The notes below the pieces were generated by a model. It was not told the origin of the DNA. It saw only the letters and a list, made by a program, of their open reading frames with translations, and ran no database searches. From Flexicrinis sp001567485 (GTDB taxonomy: Bacteria > Chloroflexota > Anaerolineae > Aggregatilineales > Phototrophicaceae), in contig SZPI01000002.1 in assembly GCA_030263635.1 (NCBI GenBank), positions 23,471 through 87,470 of the forward strand: 64,000 nt of DNA, given 5' to 3'. This document shows positions 1 through 9,800 of this stretch, in pieces (position 1 is the first letter of the stretch; every line of letters begins with the position of its first letter). A program made the translations under genes and the position numbers.

Positions 1-1230
1 CTGGCTCTCGCGCCAGCGTTTGAGTGACCGCAGCTCAGTGCCTTGAGGCAGCGCGCGATCGAAGTAATACTCCAGCATGGAATCCCCGCCGCCGATCTCC
101 ATGAGCACCAGTTCGCCGGGCCGGACGAACGACGCCACCGTGTCGACATACTGCTCCCACGGCCCCTTGATCCGGTAGAAGTCGACCGACGTCACGCCCG
201 ACACAACCAACGTCACCACGATAAACATGCGCGCGCCGGCCGGAAACCGCATCAATCCCAGCGCGATCAGGAGCGCAATGGCGGGCGTCACGTGTGAAAT
301 CCGATGTGCGGCGAGCACTGGCACGTAATTCGTCGCGATCCACGTCAGCGCCAGCGGCAGCGCGATCCACAGAATCAGCAGCACGCCAATCCGTCGCTCC
401 AGGGGACGTCTGGATGGTTGGAGCCATGCGATTGCGCCGACGCCGAGCAGTCCCACGGTCAGCGGCCACATCTGCCCGAACCAAATGTCACGGTAGCGCA
501 GCAGCGTGTCCCATGTGGCCGGATCGGCGCGATCTGCGCCAGCGCCATTACCGACCTGCTGGACACCGACCGCAAGCAGCCACGGGGCCGCGGCGGCGGC
601 GGCAGCGATCAGCGCGGCCACCAGTGGGATCGCGCGACGCGGACGCATCGTCAGAACAGCGTGCAGACCGATTGTGACCGGTATCCATGCGCCGAGGTAG
701 TTGACGTAGACCAGCGCCGCGCTGCACACAGCGAGCACGACGAGCATGCCGCGCCGGCCCCGTTTCAACCAGCGGACATAGGCGATCACCGCCGCGACGG
801 ACAGCGCCGACTGGACGGTGTACATCCGCGCCTCTTGGCTGAGATCGACCTCAAGGTCGGACAGCACCATCATCAGCGCGGCAAGACCGGCGAAGACGGC
901 CGCCTGACGGGGAGCTTGCATCACAGAAAGATCGAGCGCAAGACGAAAGACCAGTGCCACCGTCAGCAGACCGGCCAGCGCCGAAGGCAGGCGCAGCGCA
1001 AGCTCGGACGTTCCAGCGACGTCCGCCCACAGGCGCAGCGCACCAAAGTACAGCGGTGGATGCACGTCGGAGCGCAAAAGCCCGACCAGATCGGACGTCT
1101 GCGTGGCGAAATACGTGAAGCCCTCGTCTGCCCAGATATCTTGTGCGCCGATATCGTGAATACGCACGACCGCGGCCGCAAGCAGCAGCGCGACAATCGC
1201 GAGCCACGCCCACCCCACCGGCCTAGACAC
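1..1230 (-). CDS. GT-C family glycosyltransferase (ArnT/GT39-like), C-terminus cut by window edge
   Basis: Polytopic membrane glycosyltransferase that would use a polyprenyl-phosphate sugar donor. The frame is open from a GTG at 1228-1230 to the left edge, giving 410 codons without a stop. Near the N-terminus, after one hydrophobic segment, lies WADEGF (about residues 33-38), then D-x-HPPLYF (about 55-62). This matches the catalytic acidic loop of ArnT/GT39-like enzymes. Many hydrophobic helices follow. The GTG start has GGGGATCC just upstream and overlaps the stop of the CitE-like gene by 8 bases, so the two are probably co-transcribed. The acceptor cannot be told. The family assignment is good; the subfamily is open. 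Confidence 0.75.
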   Translation of the reverse strand, partial: MSRPVGWAWLAIVALLLAAAVVRIHDIGAQDIWADEGFTYFATQTSDLVGLLRSDVHPPLYFGALRLWADVAGTSELALRLPSALAGLLTVALVFRLALDLSVMQAPRQAAVFAGLAALMMVLSDLEVDLSQEARMYTVQSALSVAAVIAYVRWLKRGRRGMLVVLAVCSAALVYVNYLGAWIPVTIGLHAVLTMRPRRAIPLVAALIAAAAAAAPWLLAVGVQQVGNGAGADRADPATWDTLLRYRDIWFGQMWPLTVGLLGVGAIAWLQPSRRPLERRIGVLLILWIALPLALTWIATNYVPVLAAHRISHVTPAIALLIALGLMRFPAGARMFIVVTLVVSGVTSVDFYRIKGPWEQYVDTVASFVRPGELVLMEIGGGDSMLEYYFDRALPQGTELRSLKRWRESQ

Positions 1231-2113
1231 GGATCCCCGCGGCACGCGCTCGCTCAAGCACCCATCGAGCCGCGCGGATCATCGGCATGTCGATCATCTT
1301 GCCTTCAAACGCAAACACGCCCTCGCCCGCCGCTTCGCGGGCATCGAACTCAGTGACCAACCGGCGCGCGCGGTCGATCTGTTCAGCCGTCGGCGTGAAC
1401 ACCTGCTGGATCGGGTTCACCTGCCGCGGATGAATGGCGAACTTGCCGGTATATCCCATCTCCATCGCGCACCGTGCGTCAGCGACCAGCAGTGTTTCGT
1501 CCGCCTTGAAGTTGATGAAAGGGGTATCGAGGGCTTGCAAGCCGAACGCTTTAGCGTGCAGCACGACCGCACTGCGCGCATACTGCGATTCATGCCCGTT
1601 CTGCGTGCGAACCGCCCCCATATCGCCCGCGAGATCTTCCGCGCCGAACGCCAGCGCGTCGAGCCGGCGCGAGGCGGCGGCGATCTCCGCAAGGCGCACA
1701 ATGCCCATCGCCGTCTCGATGATCGCGATCAAGCGGATTTCGCCGGGCGGCCACCCCCGCTGCTGTTCGGCCGCCGTCATCCACGAGTCGATATGCGAGA
1801 TGTCAGCAGCCGATTCGACCTTCGGAAGCACGTACGCATCAGGCCGGCCGTCAACGGTGCCTTCCAGATCAAGCATGCACAGTGCACCAGACGAAACCGG
1901 GTTGAGGCGCACCGTTCGTTCGACCGTGCCGAAATCGACCTCGCGGAGCGCCGCCGCGACAGCCGCGCGCGCGGCGGGTTTGTTGGCGAGCGTAACCGCA
2001 TCCTCAAGATCCATAATGATGGAGTCGGCGCCAGCAGATGCCCCCTTCTCGATCTTGCGCCGGTCATCCCCCGGCATGAACAGCATCGCCCGCCGAACAC
2101 GTTGCAGCGTCAT
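1223..2113 (-). CDS. HpcH/HpaI aldolase / CitE-like acyl-CoA lyase
   Basis: A 296-residue TIM-barrel lyase of the citrate lyase beta-subunit (CitE/CLYBL, malyl-CoA or citramalyl-CoA lyase) type. It would cleave a beta-hydroxyacyl-CoA to an acyl-CoA and an oxoacid using Mg2+. Visible landmarks are FMPGDDRRKIEKG near the N-terminus, the DLEDAV motif (residues 35-40), IETAMGI, and the metal-binding FGAEDLAGDMG. The ATG has GAGGGG 5 bases upstream. No citrate lyase alpha or gamma subunit is nearby, so it is probably a stand-alone CoA lyase rather than part of citrate lyase. The exact substrate cannot be read from the sequence. Confidence 0.85.
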   Translation of the reverse strand: MTLQRVRRAMLFMPGDDRRKIEKGASAGADSIIMDLEDAVTLANKPAARAAVAAALREVDFGTVERTVRLNPVSSGALCMLDLEGTVDGRPDAYVLPKVESAADISHIDSWMTAAEQQRGWPPGEIRLIAIIETAMGIVRLAEIAAASRRLDALAFGAEDLAGDMGAVRTQNGHESQYARSAVVLHAKAFGLQALDTPFINFKADETLLVADARCAMEMGYTGKFAIHPRQVNPIQQVFTPTAEQIDRARRLVTEFDAREAAGEGVFAFEGKMIDMPMIRAARWVLERARAAGIRV

Positions 2114-2137
2114 AGTTTCCCCTCACCGAATGACTTG

Positions 2138-2166
2138 AGTGTGACGCCGAACACCATCATCGTCAA
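2138..2166 (-). promoter_or_regulatory. candidate promoter for CitE-like gene
   Basis: On the minus strand TTGACG (2161-2166) is followed after 17 bases by CACACT (2138-2143), about 25 bases before the ATG. The -35 box is good and the -10 box is poor. The lipoprotein gene at 2225 diverges from the same 111-base gap. Confidence 0.35.
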
Positions 2167-2224
2167 GCGCCGAGCCGTGTGCTATCGTTTGATGGCTTCG
2201 GCGGTGGGTCGGTGAGGTGCGTGG

Positions 2225-4165
2225 ATGCGGTGGTTGGTGATCGCGGTATTCGTGCTGGTTGTCGCGGGGTGCGAAACGCTGGAGGAACCAGCACCGCTTC
2301 CGACACGTATGCAGCTCCTTTCCGAGACCGCAGCGCCGGCTAACCCCTCGCCTTCGGCGCCGGCGATCGAGCCAACGGCACTAAGGCCCGACGAGGTGCG
2401 CGTTTTACTGCCGTTGGAGCCTATCGAAAGCACGCTCGCTGCCGGTGAGGTCGAACGCTGGTCATTCTCCGCTGAGGCTGGCGACCAAGTCCGCATCCGC
2501 AGCCTGAGCACGGCGGTTTCCGTCGGGTTGACACTGCTGAATCCTGCGGGCCTCTCCATCGCGACGGGCGTCGACGCGCTGGAAATCACGCTGGGCGGCG
2601 GCGGGGCATATCTGCTCGAAACACGCGCGATAACCGGTGAGGGATCCTATCAGCTGGGGCTGACGGTCGTCGGCCAGCCTCCGCAGCCCGCGCCAACGTT
2701 CACGCTTCCGCCGGTGGTGGTCGGCATCGCGACACCGACGCCTGCTTATGCAGGACTCGGCCGATTCGTAGGCGAACTCTCCGACGGCACAACACTCCCC
2801 GCGGAGTTCGAACCGGTCGACGAGGCGCATGTCTATACCTTCAGCGGAATCGAAGGCCAATACGTGCGCGTGCGCCTTAACGTCATCAACGGCGACCTCA
2901 AGGCCGTGATGACCGTTTATGACCCCGGCGCGGTCGCCATCGCAGTAGACTCTGAAAGCGACAACGGAAACGCGATCTTGCGCAATCTCAGACTGCCGTT
3001 GGATGGCGAATACTCGATACAGGTCGCGCCGAACGGTCAGCCGGGTTCCTACGCCATCGACTTGACGGTATATGACACGCCCGTGGCGATCACGCCGACG
3101 TACAACCTGACGCCTACAGCTACAGTCGCGACGCCTGTGCTGACGCCGACCTATCCGACGGCCGCGCCCGGCGAGCGCATCACCATTGAGCAGCCGGTTG
3201 TCGGTCAGATCGAGCACCCCGGCGACATCGGAATGCACAGCTTCGCGCTGCGCGCTGGCGACATCGTATCGATTGCAGTCAGCGCCGCCGCAGACTCATC
3301 GCTTATCCCGCGCGTTGAACTGATCGATCCAGACGGCGCGCCGGTGTTCACGGCCGTGGGCAACTTATCCCCCACCGTCCGCGAGGCCCTCATTTCCCCA
3401 TTCACCGCGCTTCTCGACGGCCCGTACACGGCGATCATCAGCGGCGAAGGCGAGACGACCGGAAGGTATACGTTCTCGTATGGCAGCGGCGCGGTTCGCG
3501 CGTTCGTATTCAAGGGGCCGCTGCGCGCTGACCGCGGCGAGGTATCGACCATCGCGCGGCCGGCGACCGGTGACATCTGGCACGTCACCCTCAACCGTGG
3601 CGATCTCATCACCGCCGGGGTCACGCCGCTGGACGGCAGCATCGCGCCGATTCTGGAGATGACGAGCGCACGCGGCGAGCTGATCGGCATTGACGCCGAA
3701 AGCGCCGGCCCACGATCTCCGCTGATCTCCGGCGTGCGCGCGCCGGAAACCGGGCTGTACTACCTGCGCGTGCGTCCGCAGCGCGCCGATACCATCGGCC
3801 AGTACCAGATCATCTTCCGCTATCTCGACCTTGGCGGGACGTCAACGCCTGTCCCCGGCACGCTGCCGATCCTCGTGACGGACGGCACGCTGTCGATTGA
3901 CGAATACGACTTCTATCCCCTGCAAGGGCACGCCGGTCAGCGTATCTTGATCGCGGTTGACCCCCTAGAAGGCTCGCCGATCGACCCCTACGCGGCGGTG
4001 ATCGGCCCGGATGGCCGGGTTCTGATCGAAGGCGACGACAGCGGCGGCACACTCAGCGCATATTTCGAAGCCGTGCTGCCTGAGGACGGCTTGTATCAAG
4101 TGCGCATCAATGGTTATCTATCGGCGGGGAGCTATCGGCTCACCGTCACGGAGATATTCGACTAG
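2225..4165 (+). CDS. Secreted lipoprotein with about five PPC-like beta-sandwich repeats
   Basis: A 646-residue lipoprotein. The first 16 residues form a signal peptide ending in a lipobox, VVAGC, so the mature protein would be lipidated on Cys16. A Pro/Thr linker precedes about five pre-peptidase C-terminal-like (PPC) modules at roughly residues 63-148, 179-290, 318-425, 430-535 and 545-643. Each has the pattern of an acidic/aromatic start (D.Y.F or E.W.F), a G-D/G-Q turn, P-D/P-G-A, then G-x-Y-x-(L/V)-R-V. The modules are separated by Thr/Pro-rich stretches. No catalytic domain is visible. GGTGAGGTG lies 5 bases before the ATG. The role is probably adhesive or structural at the cell surface. 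Confidence 0.8.
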   Translation: MRWLVIAVFVLVVAGCETLEEPAPLPTRMQLLSETAAPANPSPSAPAIEPTALRPDEVRVLLPLEPIESTLAAGEVERWSFSAEAGDQVRIRSLSTAVSVGLTLLNPAGLSIATGVDALEITLGGGGAYLLETRAITGEGSYQLGLTVVGQPPQPAPTFTLPPVVVGIATPTPAYAGLGRFVGELSDGTTLPAEFEPVDEAHVYTFSGIEGQYVRVRLNVINGDLKAVMTVYDPGAVAIAVDSESDNGNAILRNLRLPLDGEYSIQVAPNGQPGSYAIDLTVYDTPVAITPTYNLTPTATVATPVLTPTYPTAAPGERITIEQPVVGQIEHPGDIGMHSFALRAGDIVSIAVSAAADSSLIPRVELIDPDGAPVFTAVGNLSPTVREALISPFTALLDGPYTAIISGEGETTGRYTFSYGSGAVRAFVFKGPLRADRGEVSTIARPATGDIWHVTLNRGDLITAGVTPLDGSIAPILEMTSARGELIGIDAESAGPRSPLISGVRAPETGLYYLRVRPQRADTIGQYQIIFRYLDLGGTSTPVPGTLPILVTDGTLSIDEYDFYPLQGHAGQRILIAVDPLEGSPIDPYAAVIGPDGRVLIEGDDSGGTLSAYFEAVLPEDGLYQVRINGYLSAGSYRLTVTEIFD

Positions 4166-5358
4166 CGCGCGGCCTCGTCAACGGGCAGCACCCACGCCAA
4201 TGCTTCCGGCAGCACACTGCGGAAGGCTACAAGGCTGTGTCCGCTGCCGACCTCGACGTACTTGTACGCCGTCTCGCTGGAACGTCGGTTCAGCAGCGCC
4301 CGCAGGTCGCGCCCCGGCTGAACGAACCGCGCTGCGCCTTCATAACGGCCGACCGATTGGAAGATGCGCTCTGGGAGGTTCTCGGCGCTGTCGAGCCGGC
4401 GTGCGATCTGGCGCAGTTCAGCCGCGGATTTCCCTTCGCCCAGCGGTGGCGACAGCATGATGAGGCGGCTGAAGACAGCCGGATTCTTGAGTGCCGCGTG
4501 CGCGCTCGCGACCGCGCCCATCCCGACGCCGCCGATGCCGATCTTCTCCGGATCGACGCGATATTCGGTTTGCAGGAACGGCAGCAGTTCCGAGATGAGG
4601 AACTGGTAGTGCCGGTCGTTGGCTAGGAAGTTCTTGTCACGCGTCGATTGATCGCCACTTTGCATCATCGCCAGAATGGCCGGCGCCGCCGCCTTGTGCT
4701 TGATGAGCGCGTCAGCCACGAAGTTCGCCTGCATCGGCCCGTTCGTCCACTCGCCGTCAAGCAGCACGATCAGCGGAAGCGGCTCATACCCGCTGTCGTA
4801 GTCCGGCGGCGTATAGACCCAGCACTTACGGCCGCCAAAATTCAGCTGCACGCTGCGTACAGAATGCTCGTCAACCCGTCCATGCGGCACCCGGTGCAGC
4901 TTCTCCCAGTCCGGGAACGGTCGCGCTTCAGGCATACGGAGCACCGACACGGACATTTGCCGCGTGCTGATCTTCGTCGGGTTGTACGGGTCGCTGTGCC
5001 AGTACTTGTTGACGCGCGCAACGATATTGGAATCACGCGCAACCGACGTCATCGGGTCGTCGATGACGATCATATAGTCGAGCAGATCATCCGGCTTGAA
5101 CTTAACCGACACGTACCAGAGCGTCGTGCCGGCGAGGTTCTCCATCGGGACGAATGGTGGGTCACGCCGAATGGTATCAAGGTTGACCGCGACCCGGCTC
5201 GCCCCCGGCCGTGCGAAAATAAACGTCGCCGTGTCATGTTCGATCCACGGGAAGTTCGCGCGCTGCCTTAGAAGCTGTTCGACAAGCGGTTGGCGGGATC
5301 CAATCGGTGTATTCAAGGCGTCTTTCAGGAAGGACTCGAACGATGTCCAGTTCGTCAT
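4162..5358 (-). CDS. Enterochelin-esterase-like alpha/beta-hydrolase fold protein, catalytic Ser replaced
   Basis: A 398-residue protein resembling Fes/IroE and esterase-D family proteins. It has an N-terminal Fes-like domain, then VLLDGEW (oxyanion region), and a late GSGHS that would carry the catalytic His. At the nucleophile elbow the sequence reads GIGGVGMGAVAS. In the usual G-x-S-x-G frame the nucleophile position is Gly (about residue 279), not Ser. The protein may therefore be a non-catalytic binding protein or use another residue. The ATG at 5358 has AAGGAG upstream; alternative starts exist at 5394 (ATG) and 5403 (GTG). The stop codon shares CTAG with the convergent lipoprotein gene. 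The intact relative at 31179 keeps its Ser. Confidence 0.7.
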   Translation of the reverse strand: MTNWTSFESFLKDALNTPIGSRQPLVEQLLRQRANFPWIEHDTATFIFARPGASRVAVNLDTIRRDPPFVPMENLAGTTLWYVSVKFKPDDLLDYMIVIDDPMTSVARDSNIVARVNKYWHSDPYNPTKISTRQMSVSVLRMPEARPFPDWEKLHRVPHGRVDEHSVRSVQLNFGGRKCWVYTPPDYDSGYEPLPLIVLLDGEWTNGPMQANFVADALIKHKAAAPAILAMMQSGDQSTRDKNFLANDRHYQFLISELLPFLQTEYRVDPEKIGIGGVGMGAVASAHAALKNPAVFSRLIMLSPPLGEGKSAAELRQIARRLDSAENLPERIFQSVGRYEGAARFVQPGRDLRALLNRRSSETAYKYVEVGSGHSLVAFRSVLPEALAWVLPVDEAAR

Positions 5359-5427
5359 GTGCTGCTGTGCTCCTTGAGTCGCGGAAGGCGCCATAGGGTT
5401 CACTCGATTGATTTATTCAACCCGCAT

Positions 5428-5457
5428 ATTGTAGCATCTGCGCGGAGATTTCCCCAA
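5428..5457 (-). promoter_or_regulatory. candidate promoter for esterase-like gene
   Basis: Minus-strand TTGGGG (5452-5457), an 18-base spacer, then TACAAT (5428-5433). It lies 25 to 70 bases before the possible starts of the esterase-like gene. Confidence 0.45.
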
Positions 5458-5478
5458 GTCAGCCGAGATCAGCCCTGC

Positions 5479-6810
5479 ATGACCCGCCACGCTGCAAGCG
5501 CCGTATCCGTTCTTGCCGGCCTTCGCCGGTGGGCCGTCCTTGCGCCGGCGTTCGCCGCCTTTATGCTGTGGCCGCTGTGGTATCGCTTTCCAGACACTCC
5601 CGGTCTTGCGACCCCCTACTACTTTATGCGATTTGCGTTTGCGCTGCCCGCCGGCATCGCGGTTCTCGCATGGGTATTCGGTGGATTCTGCGGGTTTCGC
5701 GCCTTGATCGCGGCTCGAACAGGCCGAGCGTTCGCCGCGTTTCTGCTCGCGCTGGCGTTGTGGTCTTACCTGTCGACATCGTGGGCATTCCGCAGAGAGG
5801 CCGACCCGCAGCTTGCGCTGGGGGCGAGTATGCAGTTATCAAGCGCGATCCTATTCGCCCTTGCTGTCACATCGACACGCATGCCGCCGCGCATCATCAC
5901 GCTGGCGTTGTTCGCTGGCGCGTTGTGGCATGTCGCACTGGTTGGACAGCAGGTCGCGCTTCAAGGCTCAGCCGGTGGGATATGGTCGAGCCTCGGCGAG
6001 TTCCCGATCAGCCTCGATCAGGCGCGCATCAGCGTTGTACAGGCCGAAGGGATCCGCTTGCTGCGCCCGTATGGCCTGCTGCCGCATCCGAACCTGCTGG
6101 CCGGTTACCTCGTCGCGGCCGTGCTCGCCAGCGCGTCGTGGCTGATCCACCGCCGGCTTCCGCTGATCGTGTCCCTCACCGCCGGAGCTGCGGTGCTTTG
6201 GGCTTTCCTCCTGACGTTCTCACGCGGGGCGTATCTCGGCTTCGGCGCCGGCGCGCTAACTCTGCTCGTGCTTACGCTGCGCTCACCTGACGTCGACCGG
6301 CATCGTATCGCTACACTCGGCGCATGGACGGTCATCATCGCGGTCGCATTTGCGGCCGTCTATCAACCGTTCCTGCTTGCGCGCGCCGGGGTCGGCGTCG
6401 AGACCACCGAGCAGTACAGCGCCGCCGAACGGTCGGAGCTGAATGCCGCCGCACTGATCGTAATTGCGGAGCATCCGTTCACCGGCGTTGGCGCGGGGAA
6501 TCTGCCATGGCGATCCGCCGCTGTCCTGAATGAACGCGGGTCAATCGTGCAAGGCAACTACCCGCACAACATCGTGCTGTCCATCGCCGGAGAATACGGG
6601 CTGGTCGGTGTCGCGCTGTTCGCCGGCGCCGTCGCCGCTGGGTTGGCCGGGTCGCTGCGCGGGCGATACACGGCGCACCGGTCGGCGTTGATCGCCGGTT
6701 TCGCGGCGCTGCTGCTGGCCGGTCAATTCGACTACTACATGGTGACGTTCATGCAGTTTCAGGCCGCATCGCTGGCACTGATCGGCGCGGCGCTTGCTGA
6801 TAGAAAGTGA
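5479..6810 (+). CDS. O-antigen ligase-like (Wzy_C) polytopic membrane protein
   Basis: A 443-residue membrane protein with about 10-12 hydrophobic helices. Late in the protein a large loop contains GVGAGNLPWRS and the YPHNIVLSI motif. The PHN-type His is typical of WaaL and Wzy_C-domain glycan ligases and polymerases. The motif LLPHPNLLAGYL also fits the family. ATG 5479 is chosen because it directly precedes the first hydrophobic segment; the frame continues upstream to 5290 without membrane features. It probably transfers or polymerises a lipid-linked glycan. A second, divergent copy lies at 61275-62783. The next gene begins 56 bases downstream. Confidence 0.75.
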   Translation: MTRHAASAVSVLAGLRRWAVLAPAFAAFMLWPLWYRFPDTPGLATPYYFMRFAFALPAGIAVLAWVFGGFCGFRALIAARTGRAFAAFLLALALWSYLSTSWAFRREADPQLALGASMQLSSAILFALAVTSTRMPPRIITLALFAGALWHVALVGQQVALQGSAGGIWSSLGEFPISLDQARISVVQAEGIRLLRPYGLLPHPNLLAGYLVAAVLASASWLIHRRLPLIVSLTAGAAVLWAFLLTFSRGAYLGFGAGALTLLVLTLRSPDVDRHRIATLGAWTVIIAVAFAAVYQPFLLARAGVGVETTEQYSAAERSELNAAALIVIAEHPFTGVGAGNLPWRSAAVLNERGSIVQGNYPHNIVLSIAGEYGLVGVALFAGAVAAGLAGSLRGRYTAHRSALIAGFAALLLAGQFDYYMVTFMQFQAASLALIGAALADRK

Positions 6811-6824
6811 CCGGGGGGTATGAT
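6794..6824 (+). promoter_or_regulatory. candidate promoter for the SHMT-GcvT fusion
   Basis: TTGCTG (6794-6799) and TATGAT (6819-6824) with a 19-base spacer, overlapping the end of the ligase gene. The spacing is long, so the call is tentative. Confidence 0.3.
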
Positions 6825-6866
6825 ACACTCCCGACGTTGCTGAACGCAGAGAAGGTGAGCGTCCTG

Positions 6867-9800
6867 ATGACGGTTCAATCCGGGGTACGAGATTATCTTT
6901 TTCGCGGCGCGCTGGCGGACATCGATCCGGATGTTTCCGAACTCGTCCGCCACGAAACTGCGCGCCAAGCACGCTATCTGATCCTGATTCCATCGGAGAG
7001 CACGGTTCCCCTCGCGGTGCGAGAGACGCTGTCATCGGCGTTTCACAACATCTACGCGGAAGGCTATCCGTTGGAAGCCTCGCGGCAGTTGACCGAGGCC
7101 GAGATCCTCGATTACGGCGCACGATTGACCGAATACCGCCGTACGTCCGACGAACGGTATTACAAAGGCACGGAGTACGCCGATATCGTGGAGGCGCTCG
7201 CCCGCCGGCGGGCCGCGGAGCTGTTCGCGACCGCGCAGTACGGCCCCGACAAGCTGTACGTCAACGTGCAGCCGTTGAGCGGCGCACCCGCGAACAACGC
7301 GGTGTATTCTGCCCTGCTGGCTGTCGGTGACACCGTGATGGGCATGGATCTCATCCAAGGCGGCCACCTCACCCACGGCAGCCCGGTCAATCGCAGCGGC
7401 AAGCAGTACAAGATCGTTAGCTACGGCATCGATCCGGCGACCGAACAGATCGACTACGACGCCATGCGCGCGCTTGCGCTGGAGCATCGCCCGAAGATGA
7501 TTATCGGCGGCTATTCCAGCTATCCGCACGTCCCCGATTGGGCGCGCTATCGGGCAATCGCGGACGAGGTCGGCGCGTTGCTGCTGGCGGACGTCGCGCA
7601 TGTGGCAGGTCTCATCGCCGCAGGGGTGTACCCGAACCCGGTCGGTATCGCCGATGTCGTCTCGTTCACGACTCATAAGACACTCGGCGGCCCGCGCGGT
7701 GCGGTCATCATCACGCACAAAAAGGCGCTGGCGACCAAGATCGACCGCAGCGTGTTCCCCGGCGAACAGGGCGGCCCGCATATCAACGCGATGGCCGCGC
7801 TCGCCGTCGCGCTCAAGATCGCGCATACTGAATCGTTCGCCGCGCTCCAGCGGCAGACCCTCCGTAATGCCGTAACCCTCGCCGACCGCCTGCGCGAACG
7901 CGGCCTACGCATCCCGTTTGGCGGCACGACGACGCATCTCTTAAACGTGGATTGCAAGTCGGTCGTGGGGCCAGACGGCACGCCCCTGAGCGGCGATATG
8001 GCGGCGCGAATCCTCGATCTGTGCGGCATCGTCTGTAACCGGCAGACGATTCCCGGTGACACGTCTGCCCTCCGGCCCAGCGGGATTCGCCTCGGCACCC
8101 CGTGGATCACCCAACGCGGGTTCGGTGATACCGAGACCCTGGCATTGGCGGACATCATCGCAGACGTGCTGCTGGCGTGTGTGCCATTCAGCTACAGCGG
8201 CCGCAAGCGGGACATCAGCCGCGCCAGCATCGACTTCGACGTGCTGCAAACGGCGCGCGTCCGCGTCCGTGAACTCGCCGCCAGCGTTGGTATCGACACC
8301 GACGCGGCTGCCGACGATTATCCGCATTTCGCCTACGTCGATACCGTTTCGGATGATCCTCAGCGGGTCATCGTACGCGGCGCGCATGCGGCGGACTTCT
8401 TGAATGGCGCGCTCACCAGCGATGTCACGGCACTGACTCTCGACGCCTCACAGCCGACGCGCATCCTTGACCCGCACGGCCGCGAACTTGCGCAGGGCCG
8501 CGTGACCCGCGCTGGCGCAGCCGAGTACAGGCTGGAGCTTTCGGGTCAGGTTGGGCGCGCGGTGACGTGGCTCCGTTCTCTCTCCGACGCGTTCGTCATC
8601 ATCGACCCGGAAGATGTGGCGGCGCGGCTGCCCGGCCCGGTGGAAGTCGTGGTCGATGGGCCGATCAACGCCAGCGCCCCGCTCGCGGAAGGCGAAGGCT
8701 TCGCCCCCAAGCCATTCTTCATCGGCCAGCGCACGCACACGTCCCCAGCGGCTGCCCCGCAGGACGTGTTCACATGGACGCCCGCCGAGTCCCCGGGACT
8801 GCTCACTACGCCGCTTCACGCGCTTCATAAGCAGCTTGGCGCGCGGATGACTCCGTTCGCCGGTTATGACATGCCGGTGTGGTACACCTCGGTGAAAGAG
8901 GAACACGCAGCGGTGCGCTCCAGTGCCGGCGTCTTCGACGTGACGCACATGGGCGTTTTCGATGTGCGCGGGCCGGGCGCATCAGCGTTCCTCGACGCGG
9001 TGACGACCAACGACGTTCCCGGGTTGGCGGTAGGCGAATCGCACTACACGTACTTCCTCGACATTCACGGACTCCCGCTTGACGATCTGATGATCTACCG
9101 TCTCGCCGATCAACACTACTTGGTCGTGGTGAATGCGTCGAACAACGACAAGGTATGGGCGTGGCTAAACGCTGCCCAGCGTGGCGACGTCGTGATCGAC
9201 CCTGCTGTGCCACAGCGGCGCTTGCCCGGTTCGGATGCGGCGGCGCTCCGCGATCTGCGCAATCCAAGCGCCGGCGCGGATCGGCGTGTCGACATCGCCC
9301 TGCAAGGCCCCGCCAGCCTCGATATCCTGCTGAAGATGCAATCCGACGATGCGGCGAAATCCCGTCTTAAGGCGTTGGCATGGGCCGGCGTGACTCATGC
9401 TGTGCTTGACGGCTATGACGTGATCGTGTCGCGCACAGGGTACACGATGGAACGTGTCGCGTTCGAACTGTTCGTCCATCCCGACAAGGCCGCTTCCTTG
9501 TTCGAACGGCTGATCGCGCTTGGGGCGATACCGTGCGGGCTGGCGAGCCGCGACAGCTTGCGCACGGAAGGCGGCCTGCCGCTGTACGGACACGAATTAG
9601 AAGGGCCGCAGTCTCTGACGCCGGGCGATGCGGGATTCGCCAATTACGTCAAGCTGTGGAAGCCGTTCTTCGTCGGCAAGAGCGCCTACGCGAAGCGGGA
9701 GCAGGAGCGCGACGCTGAGGTTGTCCGCTTCACGCTCACCAAAGGCAGCCGGCAGGCGCATCAGGGCGATCCTGTGATCGACCCGCGCGGCAAGGTGATC

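Noticed and set aside
304..1356. 350-aa plus-strand frame over the first 1.3 kb
   Set aside because: It is antisense to the open glycosyltransferase frame and the CitE-like gene, has low-complexity composition rich in Arg/Gln/His, and matches no family pattern.
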